A stretch of 64,000 nt of DNA from Pantoea sp050157905 (GCF_050157905.1 NZ_JBKIWZ010000001.1:2418001-2482000), one strand, 5' to 3'. Numbered from the stretch's first letter, positions 35,403-43,943 are shown. The notes: generated by a model from the letters alone, not told the origin. Numbers and translations are program-made.

Positions 35403-35849
35403 TCAGAGCTGTGCGCCCCAGGCTTCAACCCAGGGAGAAGTCACGGCTTCCGGCTCCGGATTTTCCGTGGCATCCACCAGCAGTGTCTCACCAACCCGCT
35501 GCGCACCCTGCTCCTGCAGCAGCGCATCAAAGGCTTTGCCCGCGCCACAGAAATGGTCATAGCTGCTGTCACCTAATGCAATCACGCCATAGCGCAGCGC
35601 GGGCTGATGGCCCAGCTTCTCTTTTATCGCATGGAACAGACCTGAAAGGGTGTCGGGGAAATCGCCCTGACCGGTCGTTGAGGTGATGATCAACGCCACA
35701 TCGCTGGTAAACGCCTGCCAGTCGGCCAGCGTCGGATCGTCAAACAGCGTCACGCTGTGTCCCTGCTGCTGCAGAATCGGCTCCGCCTCTTCCGCTGCCA
35801 GCAGCGCATTGCCGTATACCGTGCCTACAAAAATGCCAATCTTTGCCAT
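35403..35849 (-). CDS. yqcA: Flavodoxin YqcA
   Basis: YqcA is a small FMN-binding flavodoxin of unclear partner. The 148 residues show the phosphate-binding loop FVGTVYGNALLAAEEAE at 7-23, the TSTTGQGDFPD loop and GVIALGDSSYDHFCGAGKAF. NPEPEAVTSPWVEAW near the end is typical of this type. Length equals the E. coli protein (149). It lies 12 bp after truC and is part of the yqcC-truC-yqcA transcript. Confidence 0.93.
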   Translation of the reverse strand: MAKIGIFVGTVYGNALLAAEEAEPILQQQGHSVTLFDDPTLADWQAFTSDVALIITSTTGQGDFPDTLSGLFHAIKEKLGHQPALRYGVIALGDSSYDHFCGAGKAFDALLQEQGAQRVGETLLVDATENPEPEAVTSPWVEAWGAQL

Positions 35850-35861
35850 CTGCTTTCTCCC

Positions 35862-36641
35862 TTATTCTGAAACCTTATCCTCGCCTGGCGCGGCGGCAAA
35901 CTCAACCCGCGGCACCTCCGGCAGCGTATCCTGCCAGCCAAACTGGCTCATCAGATTCTGCCAGACACTATCCAGCCCGGCGCGTATCAGCAAAGGCTCA
36001 CCGGTTACCGGATGGGTCAGCGCCAGGCTGCTGGCGTGAAGCATCAGCCGGTTAGCGCCAAAGTGCTGCGCGGCCCCCCGGTTCTGCCGCAGATCGCCGT
36101 GCGCTGAATCGCCAATAATGGGATGGCGCAGATGTGACATGTGGCGACGCAGCTGATGTTTGCGGCCGGTGCGGGGTGAGAGTTCGACAAGGCTGTAACG
36201 CGAAGTGGGATAGCGGCCAATACCGACCGGCATCTCGGCGGTCGCCAGGGCCTGATAATCGGTGATCGCCGACTGGGCGGTAAGCGGTTCGCTGGCGTGC
36301 TTGTCCGCAATTTTATCCCGCTCTTCCACCAGAGGATAGTCAAGTGTCCCACTGCTCTCCAGCCAGCCGCGCAGGACGGCATGGTAGGTTTTCTGCATCT
36401 GATGCTGTTCAAACTGCTGGGACAGCAGACGGCCGACTTCGCTGGAGAGTCCCATCAGCAGTACGCCTGAGGTCGGTTTATCCAGCCGGTGTGCGGTAAA
36501 GACATGCTGGCCGATCTGATCGCGCACGGTCTGCATCACAAACACCGTTTCATGCCGGTCCAGCCAGCTGCGATGAACCAGCCAGCCGCTGGGTTTGTTG
36601 ACCGCCACCAGCCACGCATCCTGATAAAGTATTTCCAGCAT
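35862..36641 (-). CDS. truC: tRNA pseudouridine(65) synthase TruC
   Basis: TruC forms pseudouridine at position 65 of tRNA-Ile and tRNA-Asp. It belongs to the RluA family, with the catalytic aspartate in HRLDKPTSGVLL at about residue 54, then RTGRKHQLRRHMSHLRHPIIGD. The N-terminus ILYQDAWLVAVNKPSGWLVH is characteristic. It has 259 residues (E. coli 260). The start shares one base with the yqcC stop, so yqcC, truC and yqcA appear to be coupled. Confidence 0.96.
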   Translation of the reverse strand: MLEILYQDAWLVAVNKPSGWLVHRSWLDRHETVFVMQTVRDQIGQHVFTAHRLDKPTSGVLLMGLSSEVGRLLSQQFEQHQMQKTYHAVLRGWLESSGTLDYPLVEERDKIADKHASEPLTAQSAITDYQALATAEMPVGIGRYPTSRYSLVELSPRTGRKHQLRRHMSHLRHPIIGDSAHGDLRQNRGAAQHFGANRLMLHASSLALTHPVTGEPLLIRAGLDSVWQNLMSQFGWQDTLPEVPRVEFAAAPGEDKVSE

Positions 36642-36970
36642 CAGTGAGCCGCATCCTGGAGCAGTGCATCAAGCTGACGCAGAGTCAGCAGCAGGGGCGC
36701 AATACCCGGCTGATCAGGCACCAGCGCTATTTCGTAATAGGGAGCAACGGCAAAGTTCTGCGGTAACGGCTGCCGGGCCGCAATCAGGGCGTGCATCCGC
36801 GGGACCAGCACCCACTGGAGCCACTGCAGCGGCGCCAGCGTATCCATGCAGAAAGGTTCACGACTGTCGAGCGCGCCTTCCGGCGGCGGCGTACTCTGCC
36901 AGAGTTCATATTCACGCATCACCGCTTCCAGCTGTTCCAGCCTTTGCGTAATCAGTTGTTCGGGCGTCAT
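36641..36970 (-). CDS. yqcC: DUF446 family protein YqcC
   Basis: This is a conserved 109-residue protein of unknown function, the same length as E. coli YqcC. It begins MTPEQLITQRLEQLEAVMREYELW. The middle has the typical EPFCMDTLAPLQWLQWVLVPRMHALI segment. The start was set at 36970, with GGAGG at good distance, not the 8-codon longer frame. It lies upstream of truC in the same transcript and downstream of the csrB terminator. Confidence 0.92.
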   Translation of the reverse strand: MTPEQLITQRLEQLEAVMREYELWQSTPPPEGALDSREPFCMDTLAPLQWLQWVLVPRMHALIAARQPLPQNFAVAPYYEIALVPDQPGIAPLLLTLRQLDALLQDAAH

Positions 36971-37032
36971 ACGCCACCTCCAGCAAGCCGTCAAAAATGG
37001 GCGGCAAGGATATCACTTCCTGGCACAGGCAC

Positions 37033-37064
37033 AAAAAAGGGAGCACTGTATAAACAGTGCTCCC
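37033..37064 (-). terminator. Intrinsic terminator of csrB
   Basis: On the minus strand GGGAGCACTGT pairs perfectly with ACAGTGCTCCC around a 4-base loop (plus 37054-37064 and 37039-37049) and is followed by TTTTTT (37038-37033). It closely matches the end of E. coli CsrB. Confidence 0.92.
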
Positions 37065-37358
37065 GGTTCGTTTGCAGCCATCCCGCTACGTTAGTGCTCC
37101 CTGCTCTTCCATGACAACTTGTCCAGTGCGAACTCCTGTCGCGCATCATCCTGATGTATCCTTAGCATCCAGGCCCACCACCTCTTCTGAGGGGCTCTCA
37201 TTCTCCATCCTGGAGGTGTCCCTTGCTCACCCTGAGCGATCCTGTTTCATCCTGAAACCTTCCGTGTGCCGTAAACTCCGTTACGTTCCTGCCTCATGGC
37301 TTATCATCGTCCTGACGATTCCGTTTCCTGAGCATCCTGCAGCGAGAAACATTCTGAC
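37033..37358 (-). ncRNA. csrB: Small regulatory RNA CsrB
   Basis: This segment has no ORF but on the minus strand is dense with GGA motifs, including repeated CAGGATG-type sites (for example ACATCAGGATGATG, CACCTCCAGGATGGAG, GTTTCAGGATGAAAC), many in inverted-repeat loops. I count about 15 GGA sites. CsrB sequesters the RNA-binding protein CsrA through such motifs. It lies between yqcC and syd as in E. coli, and its terminator matches. The 5' end near 37358 (GTCAGAATG) is estimated from position, not mapped. At about 326 nt it is shorter than E. coli CsrB (about 369). Confidence 0.9.
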
Positions 37359-37433
37359 ATAACGCGTAAAGCGCACAAGGGACTTACGGCAAAACTTTAC
37401 GAAATGTGCGGTGCAAATTCAGATAATCGCCAT

Positions 37434-37446
37434 TAAGTTTATGATT
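37434..37446 (-). promoter_or_regulatory. Candidate IHF site upstream of csrB
   Basis: The minus strand reads AATCATAAACTTA, matching the IHF consensus WATCAANNNNTTR at all fixed positions but one. It lies between the UvrY box and the csrB start, the arrangement reported for E. coli. Confidence 0.5.
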
Positions 37447-37512
37447 CACAATATTTTTACATTATGGCCTTCCGGATGTCTCAGAACCGATAGAGCGATC
37501 TCGCACAGCAGA

Positions 37513-37530
37513 TGTAAGAGATCTCTCACA
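37513..37530. promoter_or_regulatory. UvrY (GacA-type) box upstream of csrB
   Basis: TGTAAGAGATCTCTCACA is an 18-bp near-palindrome matching the UvrY/GacA consensus TGTAAG-N6-CTTACA with one mismatch. Its centre is about 163 bp upstream of the estimated csrB start. Such distant placement is known for E. coli csrB. Confidence 0.82.
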
Positions 37531-37554
37531 AGCTCAGCGGCAAATCACTGCGAT

Positions 37555-38103
37555 TCAGTTGATAACCGGTTGTAATGACTTAAGAAATATCTCAAGACTT
37601 TCAGCTAAAAGTGTGCGCTGTTTCCGGCCCGGCTGCTCCAGGATCACTTCGCCTGTCAGATTCGAGATCGAAACGATCTCCTCCTCTGAATCAGTGGTGG
37701 CAATGAACAGCGTTGGCGACTGCCTGAGCCGGCGCTGCATCACCAGATGCCCAATCAGATTCTCCTGCAACCGCAGAAAGTCCTCTTCACTCCAGACCTG
37801 CAGCAGGGTCAGCGACTGCTCGCCCAGCGTGGCCCGCATGTCACCCGCGAACTGCGCGGTGTAGAACGCCGTCACTGACGGCTGAAGCTGAAGATCGATG
37901 GCACGCTCAATAGCCTCCAGCGTCGGCGGCAGCGTAAAAGGCTGCGGCTGCCAGAGCACCTGCTGGTCGCGATCTTCCCGCGCACAGGGCGACGGCACAC
38001 CGTAAAGATCGCTGCTGGCCGGTGCGTGACCGGTTTGCTGAAGCCAGAGCTGGCAGTAGCGCTGGGTAAAGTCGCGCAACGCGGCGGCAGTTTGCTGCAT
38101 CAT
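37555..38103 (-). CDS. syd: SecY-interacting protein Syd
   Basis: Syd is a peripheral cytoplasmic protein that associates with SecY and is thought to check the state of the translocon. The 182 residues share LYGVPSPC, WQPQPF, FYTAQFAGDM and QENLIGHLVMQRRL with the family. It has an acidic N-terminal half and no membrane span. Two ATGs are in tandem (38103 and 38100). I kept the first. It lies next to csrB and divergently from queF. Length matches E. coli (181). Confidence 0.94.
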   Translation of the reverse strand: MMQQTAAALRDFTQRYCQLWLQQTGHAPASSDLYGVPSPCAREDRDQQVLWQPQPFTLPPTLEAIERAIDLQLQPSVTAFYTAQFAGDMRATLGEQSLTLLQVWSEEDFLRLQENLIGHLVMQRRLRQSPTLFIATTDSEEEIVSISNLTGEVILEQPGRKQRTLLAESLEIFLKSLQPVIN

Positions 38104-38165
38104 TCATATTCTCACTTCTGATGGGTTACACTTAGCCACTTTGATTAATTTTGGTGGTAACCGCA

Positions 38166-39011
38166 ATGACTACTCACGAACAGGATCAGGCACTCAGCAA
38201 CCTGACACTGGGCAAACCCACAGCCTATCACGATCGGTATGACAAAGACCTGCTGCAGGCCGTGCCGCGCAGCCTGAACCGTGAACCTCTTGGACTGTTT
38301 CCCGACAGCCTGCCCTTTACCGGCGGCGATATCTGGACCCTGTATGAGCTGTCATGGCTTAACAGCAAGGGCCTGCCGCAGGTCGCCGTAGGTGAAGTGG
38401 TGCTGGACGCGCAGAGCCGCAACCTTATCGAATCGAAGAGTTTCAAGCTCTACCTGAACAGCTTCAATCAGACCCGCTTTGCCGACTGGGGCGACGTCCG
38501 GCAGACGCTGGAGCGTGACCTGAGCGCCTGCGCAGAAGGTGAAGTACGGGTTGCGCTGTTCCGGCTCAGTGAGGTGGAAGGTCAGCCAATCGGGCACTTT
38601 GAGGGCAGCTGCATCGATGAGCAGGATATCACTATCGAGGATTATCGCTTCAATGCTGACTATCTGGCTGATGCTGCAGGCAGTGAAATCGTTGAAGAGA
38701 CGCTGGTCAGCCATCTGCTTAAGTCTAACTGCCTGATCACCAATCAGCCGGACTGGGGCTCAGTGATGATCCGTTATAAAGGCCCGCGCATCGATCGTGA
38801 AGCCCTGCTGCGCTATCTGATCTCATTCCGCCAGCACAACGAGTTTCATGAGCAGTGTGTCGAGCGCATCTTTAATGATGTGATGCGTTTCTGTCATCCG
38901 GACGCCCTGACGGTGTATGCGCGTTACACCCGGCGTGGCGGGCTGGACATCAACCCATGGCGCACCAATGTGCCCTTCACGCCCGGCTTTTCACGGCTGG
39001 TTCGTCAGTAG
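38166..39011 (+). CDS. queF: NADPH-dependent 7-cyano-7-deazaguanine reductase QueF
   Basis: QueF reduces preQ0 to preQ1, the last free-base step of queuosine synthesis. This is the long bimodular type (281 residues, E. coli 282), with the catalytic cysteine 189 (SNCLITNQPDWGS) and aspartate 196. The start was set at MTTHEQDQAL (38166), five codons inside the longest frame, on homology. It is divergent from syd and followed by a small hairpin (TGCGAG/CTCGCA at 39014-39029) before ppnN. Confidence 0.97.
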   Translation: MTTHEQDQALSNLTLGKPTAYHDRYDKDLLQAVPRSLNREPLGLFPDSLPFTGGDIWTLYELSWLNSKGLPQVAVGEVVLDAQSRNLIESKSFKLYLNSFNQTRFADWGDVRQTLERDLSACAEGEVRVALFRLSEVEGQPIGHFEGSCIDEQDITIEDYRFNADYLADAAGSEIVEETLVSHLLKSNCLITNQPDWGSVMIRYKGPRIDREALLRYLISFRQHNEFHEQCVERIFNDVMRFCHPDALTVYARYTRRGGLDINPWRTNVPFTPGFSRLVRQ

Positions 39012-39179
39012 TTTGCGAGATTTCTCGCAGGCTGCATGCTGCGCGCGTAGTTCCGCTTGAGCTGTGCGGGCTGACAAGGCTACTCTGGTAATGGCGGCAA
39101 CGTATGGATGCCGCCCCGGGATTTTCGTCACTGCCGTTGCAGTGCCAACACGCACCCAGGCGGGTGTAAAGGAGCTCAT

Positions 39180-40544
39180 TTGATTACCCACATCAGCCCT
39201 CTTGGCTCAATGGATCTGCTCTCGCAGCTGGAAGTCGATATGCTCAAGCGCACAGCCAGCAGCGACCTCTACCAGCTGTTTCGCAATTGCTCTCTGGCCG
39301 TGCTTAATTCCGGCAGCCAGACCGACAGCAGCCACGAACTGCTCTCCCGCTTTGAAAATTTCGACATCAATGTGCTGCGCCAGGAGCGCGGCGTTAAACT
39401 GGAGCTGATCAATCCGCCGGAAGAGGCGTTTGTGGATGGCCGTATTATCCGCTCGCTGCAGGCAAACCTGTTTGCTGTACTGCGTGACATCCTGTTTGTC
39501 AGCGGACAGCTCAACTCACCGGGGCGGCTTACCGCAGCCGAAGAGAACGATTCTGTCACGATTACCAATACCGTGTTTTCCATTCTGCGCAATGCGCGGG
39601 CCCTGCACATCGGCGAAGATCCCAACACGGTGGTCTGCTGGGGCGGTCACTCCATTAACGCTGTCGAATATCAGTACTGCCGCAACGTCGGGACGCAGCT
39701 CGGACTGCGCGAGCTGAATATCTGTACCGGCTGCGGGCCGGGGGTGATGGAAGCGCCGATGAAAGGGGCGGCGGTCGGCCATGCCCAGCAGCGCTACCGT
39801 GACAGCCGCTTTATTGGCCTGACCGAACCCTCGATCATTGCGGCGGAGCCGCCGAACCCGCTGGTGAATGAGCTGATCATCATGCCGGATATCGAAAAAC
39901 GTCTGGAAGCGTTCGTGCGCATCGCGCATGGCATCATCATTTTCCCGGGTGGCGTCGGTACCGCAGAGGAGTTGCTCTATCTGCTGGGCATTCTGATGAA
40001 TCCGCAGAACAATGACCAGCTGCTGCCGCTGATTCTGACCGGCCCCGAAGAGAGTGCCGACTACTTCCGTGTGCTGGATGATTTCATCGTCAACACGCTG
40101 GGCGAACAGGCGCGTAAACATTATCAGATCATTATCAATGATGCGGCGGAAGTGGCTCGTCTGATGAAGAAAGCGATGCCGCAGGTCAAAGAGAATCGTC
40201 GCGAAACCGGTGACGCCTATAGCTTTAACTGGTCGATTCGCATCGAACCTGATCTGCAGGTGCCGTTCCTTCCGACTCACGAGAATATGGCCAACCTCAA
40301 TCTCTATACGAATCAGGCACCTGAAAAACTGGCTGCCGACCTGCGTCGCGCCTTCTCAGGCATCGTCGCCGGTAACGTTAAAGAGATGGGGATTCGCGAG
40401 ATTCGTGAGAAGGGCCGCTACAAGCTGCATGGCGATCCCGACATCATGCACCGTATGGATGAGCTGCTGCAGGGATTTGTGGCGCAGCAACGAATGAAAC
40501 TGCCCGGTACCGCCTACATCCCCTGCTACGAAATTATCAAATAA
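39180..40544 (+). CDS. ppnN: Pyrimidine/purine nucleotide 5'-monophosphate nucleosidase PpnN
   Basis: PpnN (formerly YgdH) splits nucleoside monophosphates into base and ribose 5-phosphate and is stimulated by (p)ppGpp in E. coli. The 454 residues begin ITHISPLGSMDLLSQLEVDML, and the central Rossmann-like LOG domain has CTGCGPGVMEAPMKGA and the IFPGGVGTAEELLYLLG motif. The start codon is TTG at 39180, preceded by AAGGAG at 5-6 bp. The only upstream in-frame ATG (39108) would add 24 residues with no family match. Length equals E. coli. Confidence 0.95.
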   Translation: MITHISPLGSMDLLSQLEVDMLKRTASSDLYQLFRNCSLAVLNSGSQTDSSHELLSRFENFDINVLRQERGVKLELINPPEEAFVDGRIIRSLQANLFAVLRDILFVSGQLNSPGRLTAAEENDSVTITNTVFSILRNARALHIGEDPNTVVCWGGHSINAVEYQYCRNVGTQLGLRELNICTGCGPGVMEAPMKGAAVGHAQQRYRDSRFIGLTEPSIIAAEPPNPLVNELIIMPDIEKRLEAFVRIAHGIIIFPGGVGTAEELLYLLGILMNPQNNDQLLPLILTGPEESADYFRVLDDFIVNTLGEQARKHYQIIINDAAEVARLMKKAMPQVKENRRETGDAYSFNWSIRIEPDLQVPFLPTHENMANLNLYTNQAPEKLAADLRRAFSGIVAGNVKEMGIREIREKGRYKLHGDPDIMHRMDELLQGFVAQQRMKLPGTAYIPCYEIIK

Positions 40545-40551
40545 ACCAGGA

Positions 40552-40569
40552 GGCAGCCCACGGGCTGCC
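40552..40569 (+). other. Hairpin between ppnN and xni
   Basis: GGCAGCC (40552-40558) pairs with GGCTGCC (40563-40569). It ends 9 bp before the xni start, which has no clear Shine-Dalgarno, so it could limit or tune xni translation. No T-run is present. Confidence 0.4.
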
Positions 40570-40578
40570 CATACGCTC

Positions 40579-41334
40579 ATGGCTTTTCATCTTGTTATTA
40601 TCGATGCCCTGAATCTGATTCGGCGCCTGCACGCGGTTCAGGGTTCGCCCTGCGTAGAGGGGTGTGTAGTCGCGCTGCGTCAGGTACTGGGTCACACCCG
40701 ACCAACGCACGCGGTGGCCGTGTTTGATGGTGAAGCGCGTCATCAGGGCTGGCGTCATCAGCTACTGCCCGACTATAAAAGTGGCCGTCCTCCTATGCCT
40801 GATGACCTGCAGGCGGAAATGCCAGCGTTGCAGGACGCCTTTCGTGCGGCGGGCGTCAGCTGCTGGATAGCCGGCGAAGATGAGGCGGATGATCTCGCGG
40901 CCACGCTGGCGGTGAAAATGGCTCAGGCGGGGCACCAGGCCACCATTGTCTCCACGGACAAAGGGTACTGTCAGCTGCTGGCACCCGACATCCGCATCCG
41001 TGACTATTTTCAGAAACGGTGGCTCGACCTGCCCTTTATTGAAGCGGAATTTGGCGTGGCTCCGGAGCGACTTCCCGACTACTGGGGGCTCTGCGGGATC
41101 AGCAGCAGTAAAATCCCTGGTATCGCCGGCATTGGCCCGAAAAGTGCGAAACAGCTGCTGGCAGAGTTTCACTCGCTTGAAGGGATCTATCAGCAACTGG
41201 AGCAGGTGCCTGCAAAGTGGCGGGAAAAGATTAAGGAAGGCCAGCGGATGGCTGAGATCAGCCGTGAGGTGGCGACGCTGAAGCGGGATCTGATATTACA
41301 GGGCAACCTGAATACGCTACGTTATACCGGCTGA
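40579..41334 (+). CDS. xni: Flap endonuclease Xni (exonuclease IX)
   Basis: Xni is a 5'-nuclease relative that cleaves flap structures. The 251 residues contain ALNLIRRLHAV, AVFDGEARHQGWRHQLLPDYKSGRP, the metal-binding GEDEADDLAATLA region, TDKGYCQLL and a helix-hairpin-helix GISSSKIPGIAGIGPKSAKQLL. As in E. coli Xni it lacks the full carboxylate set of DNA polymerase I-type 5'-nucleases. No clear ribosome-binding site precedes the ATG at 40579, and a hairpin sits just upstream. The sdaCB genes that separate it from ppnN in E. coli are absent. Confidence 0.94.
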   Translation: MAFHLVIIDALNLIRRLHAVQGSPCVEGCVVALRQVLGHTRPTHAVAVFDGEARHQGWRHQLLPDYKSGRPPMPDDLQAEMPALQDAFRAAGVSCWIAGEDEADDLAATLAVKMAQAGHQATIVSTDKGYCQLLAPDIRIRDYFQKRWLDLPFIEAEFGVAPERLPDYWGLCGISSSKIPGIAGIGPKSAKQLLAEFHSLEGIYQQLEQVPAKWREKIKEGQRMAEISREVATLKRDLILQGNLNTLRYTG

Positions 41335-41352
41335 GTGCAGTTGCACTCAGCC
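41329..41352. terminator. Hairpin between convergent xni and rlmM
   Basis: GGCTGAGTGC (41329-41338) pairs perfectly with GCACTCAGCC (41343-41352) around a 4-base loop. The stem overlaps the xni stop codon. T-runs are lacking, so it probably works as a bidirectional terminator of uncertain strength. Confidence 0.55.
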
Positions 41353-41358
41353 CGGCGA

Positions 41359-42459
41359 TTAGCGTTCGTCGCGGCGACCACCGATAGCGGCCCAGATCCG
41401 GCGCACATGAACCGTAACTTCTTCGCGATCGTGATAGAGCTGACGGGCACGGATCTGCACGTTGATCCCCTCATTATCAAAGCGTTCCTGCATCATCGCC
41501 AGATTCTGCGTGACCTCTTCGTAACGCTTCTTCATCGGCAGCTTCAGGTTGAAGATTGCCTCGCGGCACCAGCCATTAACCAGCCAGTCGGTCATCAGGT
41601 TAGCCACGCGCACCGGCTTCTCCACCATGTCACACACCAGCCAGCTGATGTTGTTACGGGGCGGCCGGTATTTAAAGCCATCGGCCTTTTCGTGCATCAC
41701 CTGGCCGGTATCCATCAGACTCGGCGCCATCGGCCCGTTGTCCACCGCATAGACCATCATGCTGCGCTGAACCAGCTGCCAGGTCCAGCCGCCCGGACAG
41801 GCACCGAGATCCACCGCATACATGCCGCTGGCTAAACGCTCATCCCACTCATCTTCCGGGATAAAGACGTGAAACGCCTCTTCCAGTTTCAGCGTGGAGC
41901 GGCTTGGCGCATCGGCGGGGAACTTAAGCCGTGGGATCCCCATGTACAGCGGTGAGCTGTTTTCGCGGAAGGAGTAGCCGACGTAACAGGTGCCCGGCGC
42001 AATGAAAAATACATGCACCACCGGGCGTTTCGGGCTCTCATAATTGAGCAGGATTTTACTTTCACGCAGTGCCGCGCGCAGCGGGACGGTGAACTTGCGA
42101 CAGAATTTCGTCAGCTCTTTGGCTTCGTTAGTGTCCGGCACTTCAACACGCAGCTCACCCCCCTTCTCTACCACGCCGGTCAGCATGCCGACAATCGGGG
42201 TAATGCGGTCTTCCTGCGGCAGATCACGCAGCAGTTCACCGACGACCAGCATCTGTCGGGCAAAAATCAGCTCATCAAACGGCAGTTCACGCGCCAGACG
42301 CTCGGCATCTTCGAACTGGTAACATTCAAACAATACGTAACCGGCGTTATCTTTGACCCGCGGATAACCGTAAATCTCACGTTCTGCGGCTCTGGCACTA
42401 ATCTCTGCCGCACACTCTTTTTCAAAACCGGGACGACAATAGAGTAAAACTTTATTCAT
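41359..42459 (-). CDS. rlmM: 23S rRNA (cytidine(2498)-2'-O)-methyltransferase RlmM
   Basis: RlmM 2'-O-methylates C2498 in the peptidyl transferase region. The 366 residues (same as E. coli) comprise an N-terminal THUMP-like domain and a C-terminal Rossmann methyltransferase domain with VDLGACPGGWTWQL, a YAVDNGPM segment and WLVCDMVEKP (part of the K-D-K-E-type site). The start was set at MNKVLLYCRPGFEKE (42459), 12 codons inside the longest frame. It overlaps the ygdD stop by 8 bp, so the pair is coupled. Confidence 0.97.
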   Translation of the reverse strand: MNKVLLYCRPGFEKECAAEISARAAEREIYGYPRVKDNAGYVLFECYQFEDAERLARELPFDELIFARQMLVVGELLRDLPQEDRITPIVGMLTGVVEKGGELRVEVPDTNEAKELTKFCRKFTVPLRAALRESKILLNYESPKRPVVHVFFIAPGTCYVGYSFRENSSPLYMGIPRLKFPADAPSRSTLKLEEAFHVFIPEDEWDERLASGMYAVDLGACPGGWTWQLVQRSMMVYAVDNGPMAPSLMDTGQVMHEKADGFKYRPPRNNISWLVCDMVEKPVRVANLMTDWLVNGWCREAIFNLKLPMKKRYEEVTQNLAMMQERFDNEGINVQIRARQLYHDREEVTVHVRRIWAAIGGRRDER

Positions 42460-42847
42460 GGCGTTCTGCCTTTCGTTTGAGACGCAGCGCGCCAATCAAC
42501 ATCAATACCCAACCGGCGAGAAAACAGACCCCGCCCACTGGCGTGATAAAAACCCAAAACTTCAGATGTGACAGCGCCAGACAATAGAGGCTGCCACTGA
42601 ACAACACGGTGCCGAGCGCCATCAGCGCACTGCTCCAGTAAAACCAGATATTGGCGCGACGTAACATCGCGGCCCCCAGCCCCATCACCGCTAAGGTGTG
42701 ATAAGCCTGATACTCCAGCCCGGTATGAATCCAGGCCATTTCAGCGGCGCCAAGTGACCGACTCAGCACGTGGGCACCAAATGCGCCAAACGCCACCAGC
42801 AGAAACCCGCTGATTGCGGCAAAAATAAACATGGCACGACTGGACAT
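42452..42847 (-). CDS. ygdD: DUF423 inner-membrane protein YgdD
   Basis: This 131-residue membrane protein of unknown function has four predicted spans: AMFIFAAISGFLLVAFGAFGAHVL, YHTLAVMGLGAAML, IWFYWSSALMALGTVLFSGSLYCLAL and FVITPVGGVCFLAGWVLMLIGA-like. The GAFGAH and SGSLY motifs are those of the DUF423 family. It ends in a short basic tail (RLKRKAERHE). It is cotranscribed with rlmM and lies downstream of gcvA by 50 bp, as in E. coli. Confidence 0.92.
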   Translation of the reverse strand: MSSRAMFIFAAISGFLLVAFGAFGAHVLSRSLGAAEMAWIHTGLEYQAYHTLAVMGLGAAMLRRANIWFYWSSALMALGTVLFSGSLYCLALSHLKFWVFITPVGGVCFLAGWVLMLIGALRLKRKAERHE

Positions 42848-42897
42848 TCACCGATCCTCAGGATGCTTTTGCATCGTAATCCTATTAAATCAGGATG

Positions 42898-43815
42898 TTA
42901 TTGTTGATAACGAAAGCGGAATTTTTCTTGTTCTGTTGCGGCTTTTGCCAGGATCCACTGCCGAAAGGCGGCTATTTTACCCAGTTCTGCCTGACTGTCA
43001 TGACAAACCAGATAAAAAGCATTTTTACTGACCAGCACATCATTAAACGGGCAGATTAATCGTCCGGCCTCGATTTCGCTCTGCGCCATGACATTGTTCG
43101 CCAGCGCCACCCCCTGCCCATGAATAGCCGCCTGCAGCACCATCGCGCTGTGGCTGAAGATTGGGCCCTGCTGCACGTTGATATGCTGCAGCCCCAGCTG
43201 ACGGATATAGGATTGCCAGTCCCGGCGCGAGGCATCATGCAGCAGGGTAAAGCGCGACAGATCCATTGGCGTTTTCAGCGGATTATCGCCGGTCATTAGC
43301 GACGGTGAGCAGACGGGCAGCAGATATTCGGCATAGAGTTTTTCAACCCGGAGCCCTGGCCAGTTACCGCGCCCATAAAAAATTGCCACGTCAACATCAT
43401 CGGCCAGCTTCTCTTCATCACGGTCCACGGCCTGGATGCGCACATCGATTCCCGGATAAGCCATATTAAAGCTGGAGAGACGTGGAACCAGCCACTGAAT
43501 GGCGAAACTTGGCAGCAGACTGACGGTCAGCGCCCCTTTGGCACTGCGCGCCTGCAGTTTACGGGTCGCTTCATTGATGGCAGAGAAGATCTCTTTGATA
43601 TCGAGATAGTAGCTTTGTCCTTCCTCAGTCAGTAACAGCGAACGATTCCTCCGCCGAAACAGCTTTAAACCCAGAAAATCTTCCAGAGATTTAATCTGAT
43701 GGCTTACAGCAGCCTGGGTGACAAAGAGTTCTTCAGCGGCTTTGGTAAAGCTTAAATGGCGTGCGGCTGCGTCGAAAACACGCAGTGCGTTGAGAGGAGG
43801 AAGGCGTTTCGACAT
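42898..43815 (-). CDS. gcvA: Transcriptional regulator GcvA (LysR family)
   Basis: GcvA controls the glycine cleavage genes and activates gcvB. The 305 residues (same as E. coli) have an N-terminal helix-turn-helix (SFTKAAEELFVTQAAVSHQIKSLE, about residues 20-43) and a periplasmic-binding-protein-like effector domain. The start was placed at MSKRLPPLNALRVFD (43815). A 15-codon extension is not conserved. It is transcribed away from gcvB, the divergent layout of E. coli, so the 128-bp interval to the gcvB start should carry GcvA sites. Confidence 0.97.
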   Translation of the reverse strand: MSKRLPPLNALRVFDAAARHLSFTKAAEELFVTQAAVSHQIKSLEDFLGLKLFRRRNRSLLLTEEGQSYYLDIKEIFSAINEATRKLQARSAKGALTVSLLPSFAIQWLVPRLSSFNMAYPGIDVRIQAVDRDEEKLADDVDVAIFYGRGNWPGLRVEKLYAEYLLPVCSPSLMTGDNPLKTPMDLSRFTLLHDASRRDWQSYIRQLGLQHINVQQGPIFSHSAMVLQAAIHGQGVALANNVMAQSEIEAGRLICPFNDVLVSKNAFYLVCHDSQAELGKIAAFRQWILAKAATEQEKFRFRYQQ

Positions 43816-43908
43816 GGTTTTCCGTATCCGGCGCGGCAAAAAATACGCGGGCTTATACAAAGCGTTTACGTATTAGAATTTTTAATCCGAGGCATTATAA
43901 TTTGTCCG

Positions 43909-43937
43909 TTGAGGAACCACCAGCAAATACCTATAGT
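43909..43937 (+). promoter_or_regulatory. gcvB promoter
   Basis: TTGAGG (43909-43914) and TATAGT (43932-43937) are 17 bp apart, with the gcvB 5' end 7 bp downstream of the -10. The flanking AT-rich block (TATTAGAATTTTTAATCCGA and onward) is where GcvA would bind. Confidence 0.75.
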
Positions 43938-43943
43938 TGCCGC

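Noticed and set aside
37057..37362. A 101-codon plus-strand ORF across csrB
   Set aside because: It is antisense to the csrB gene, and its bases are explained by the repeated GGA motifs and terminator of the RNA.
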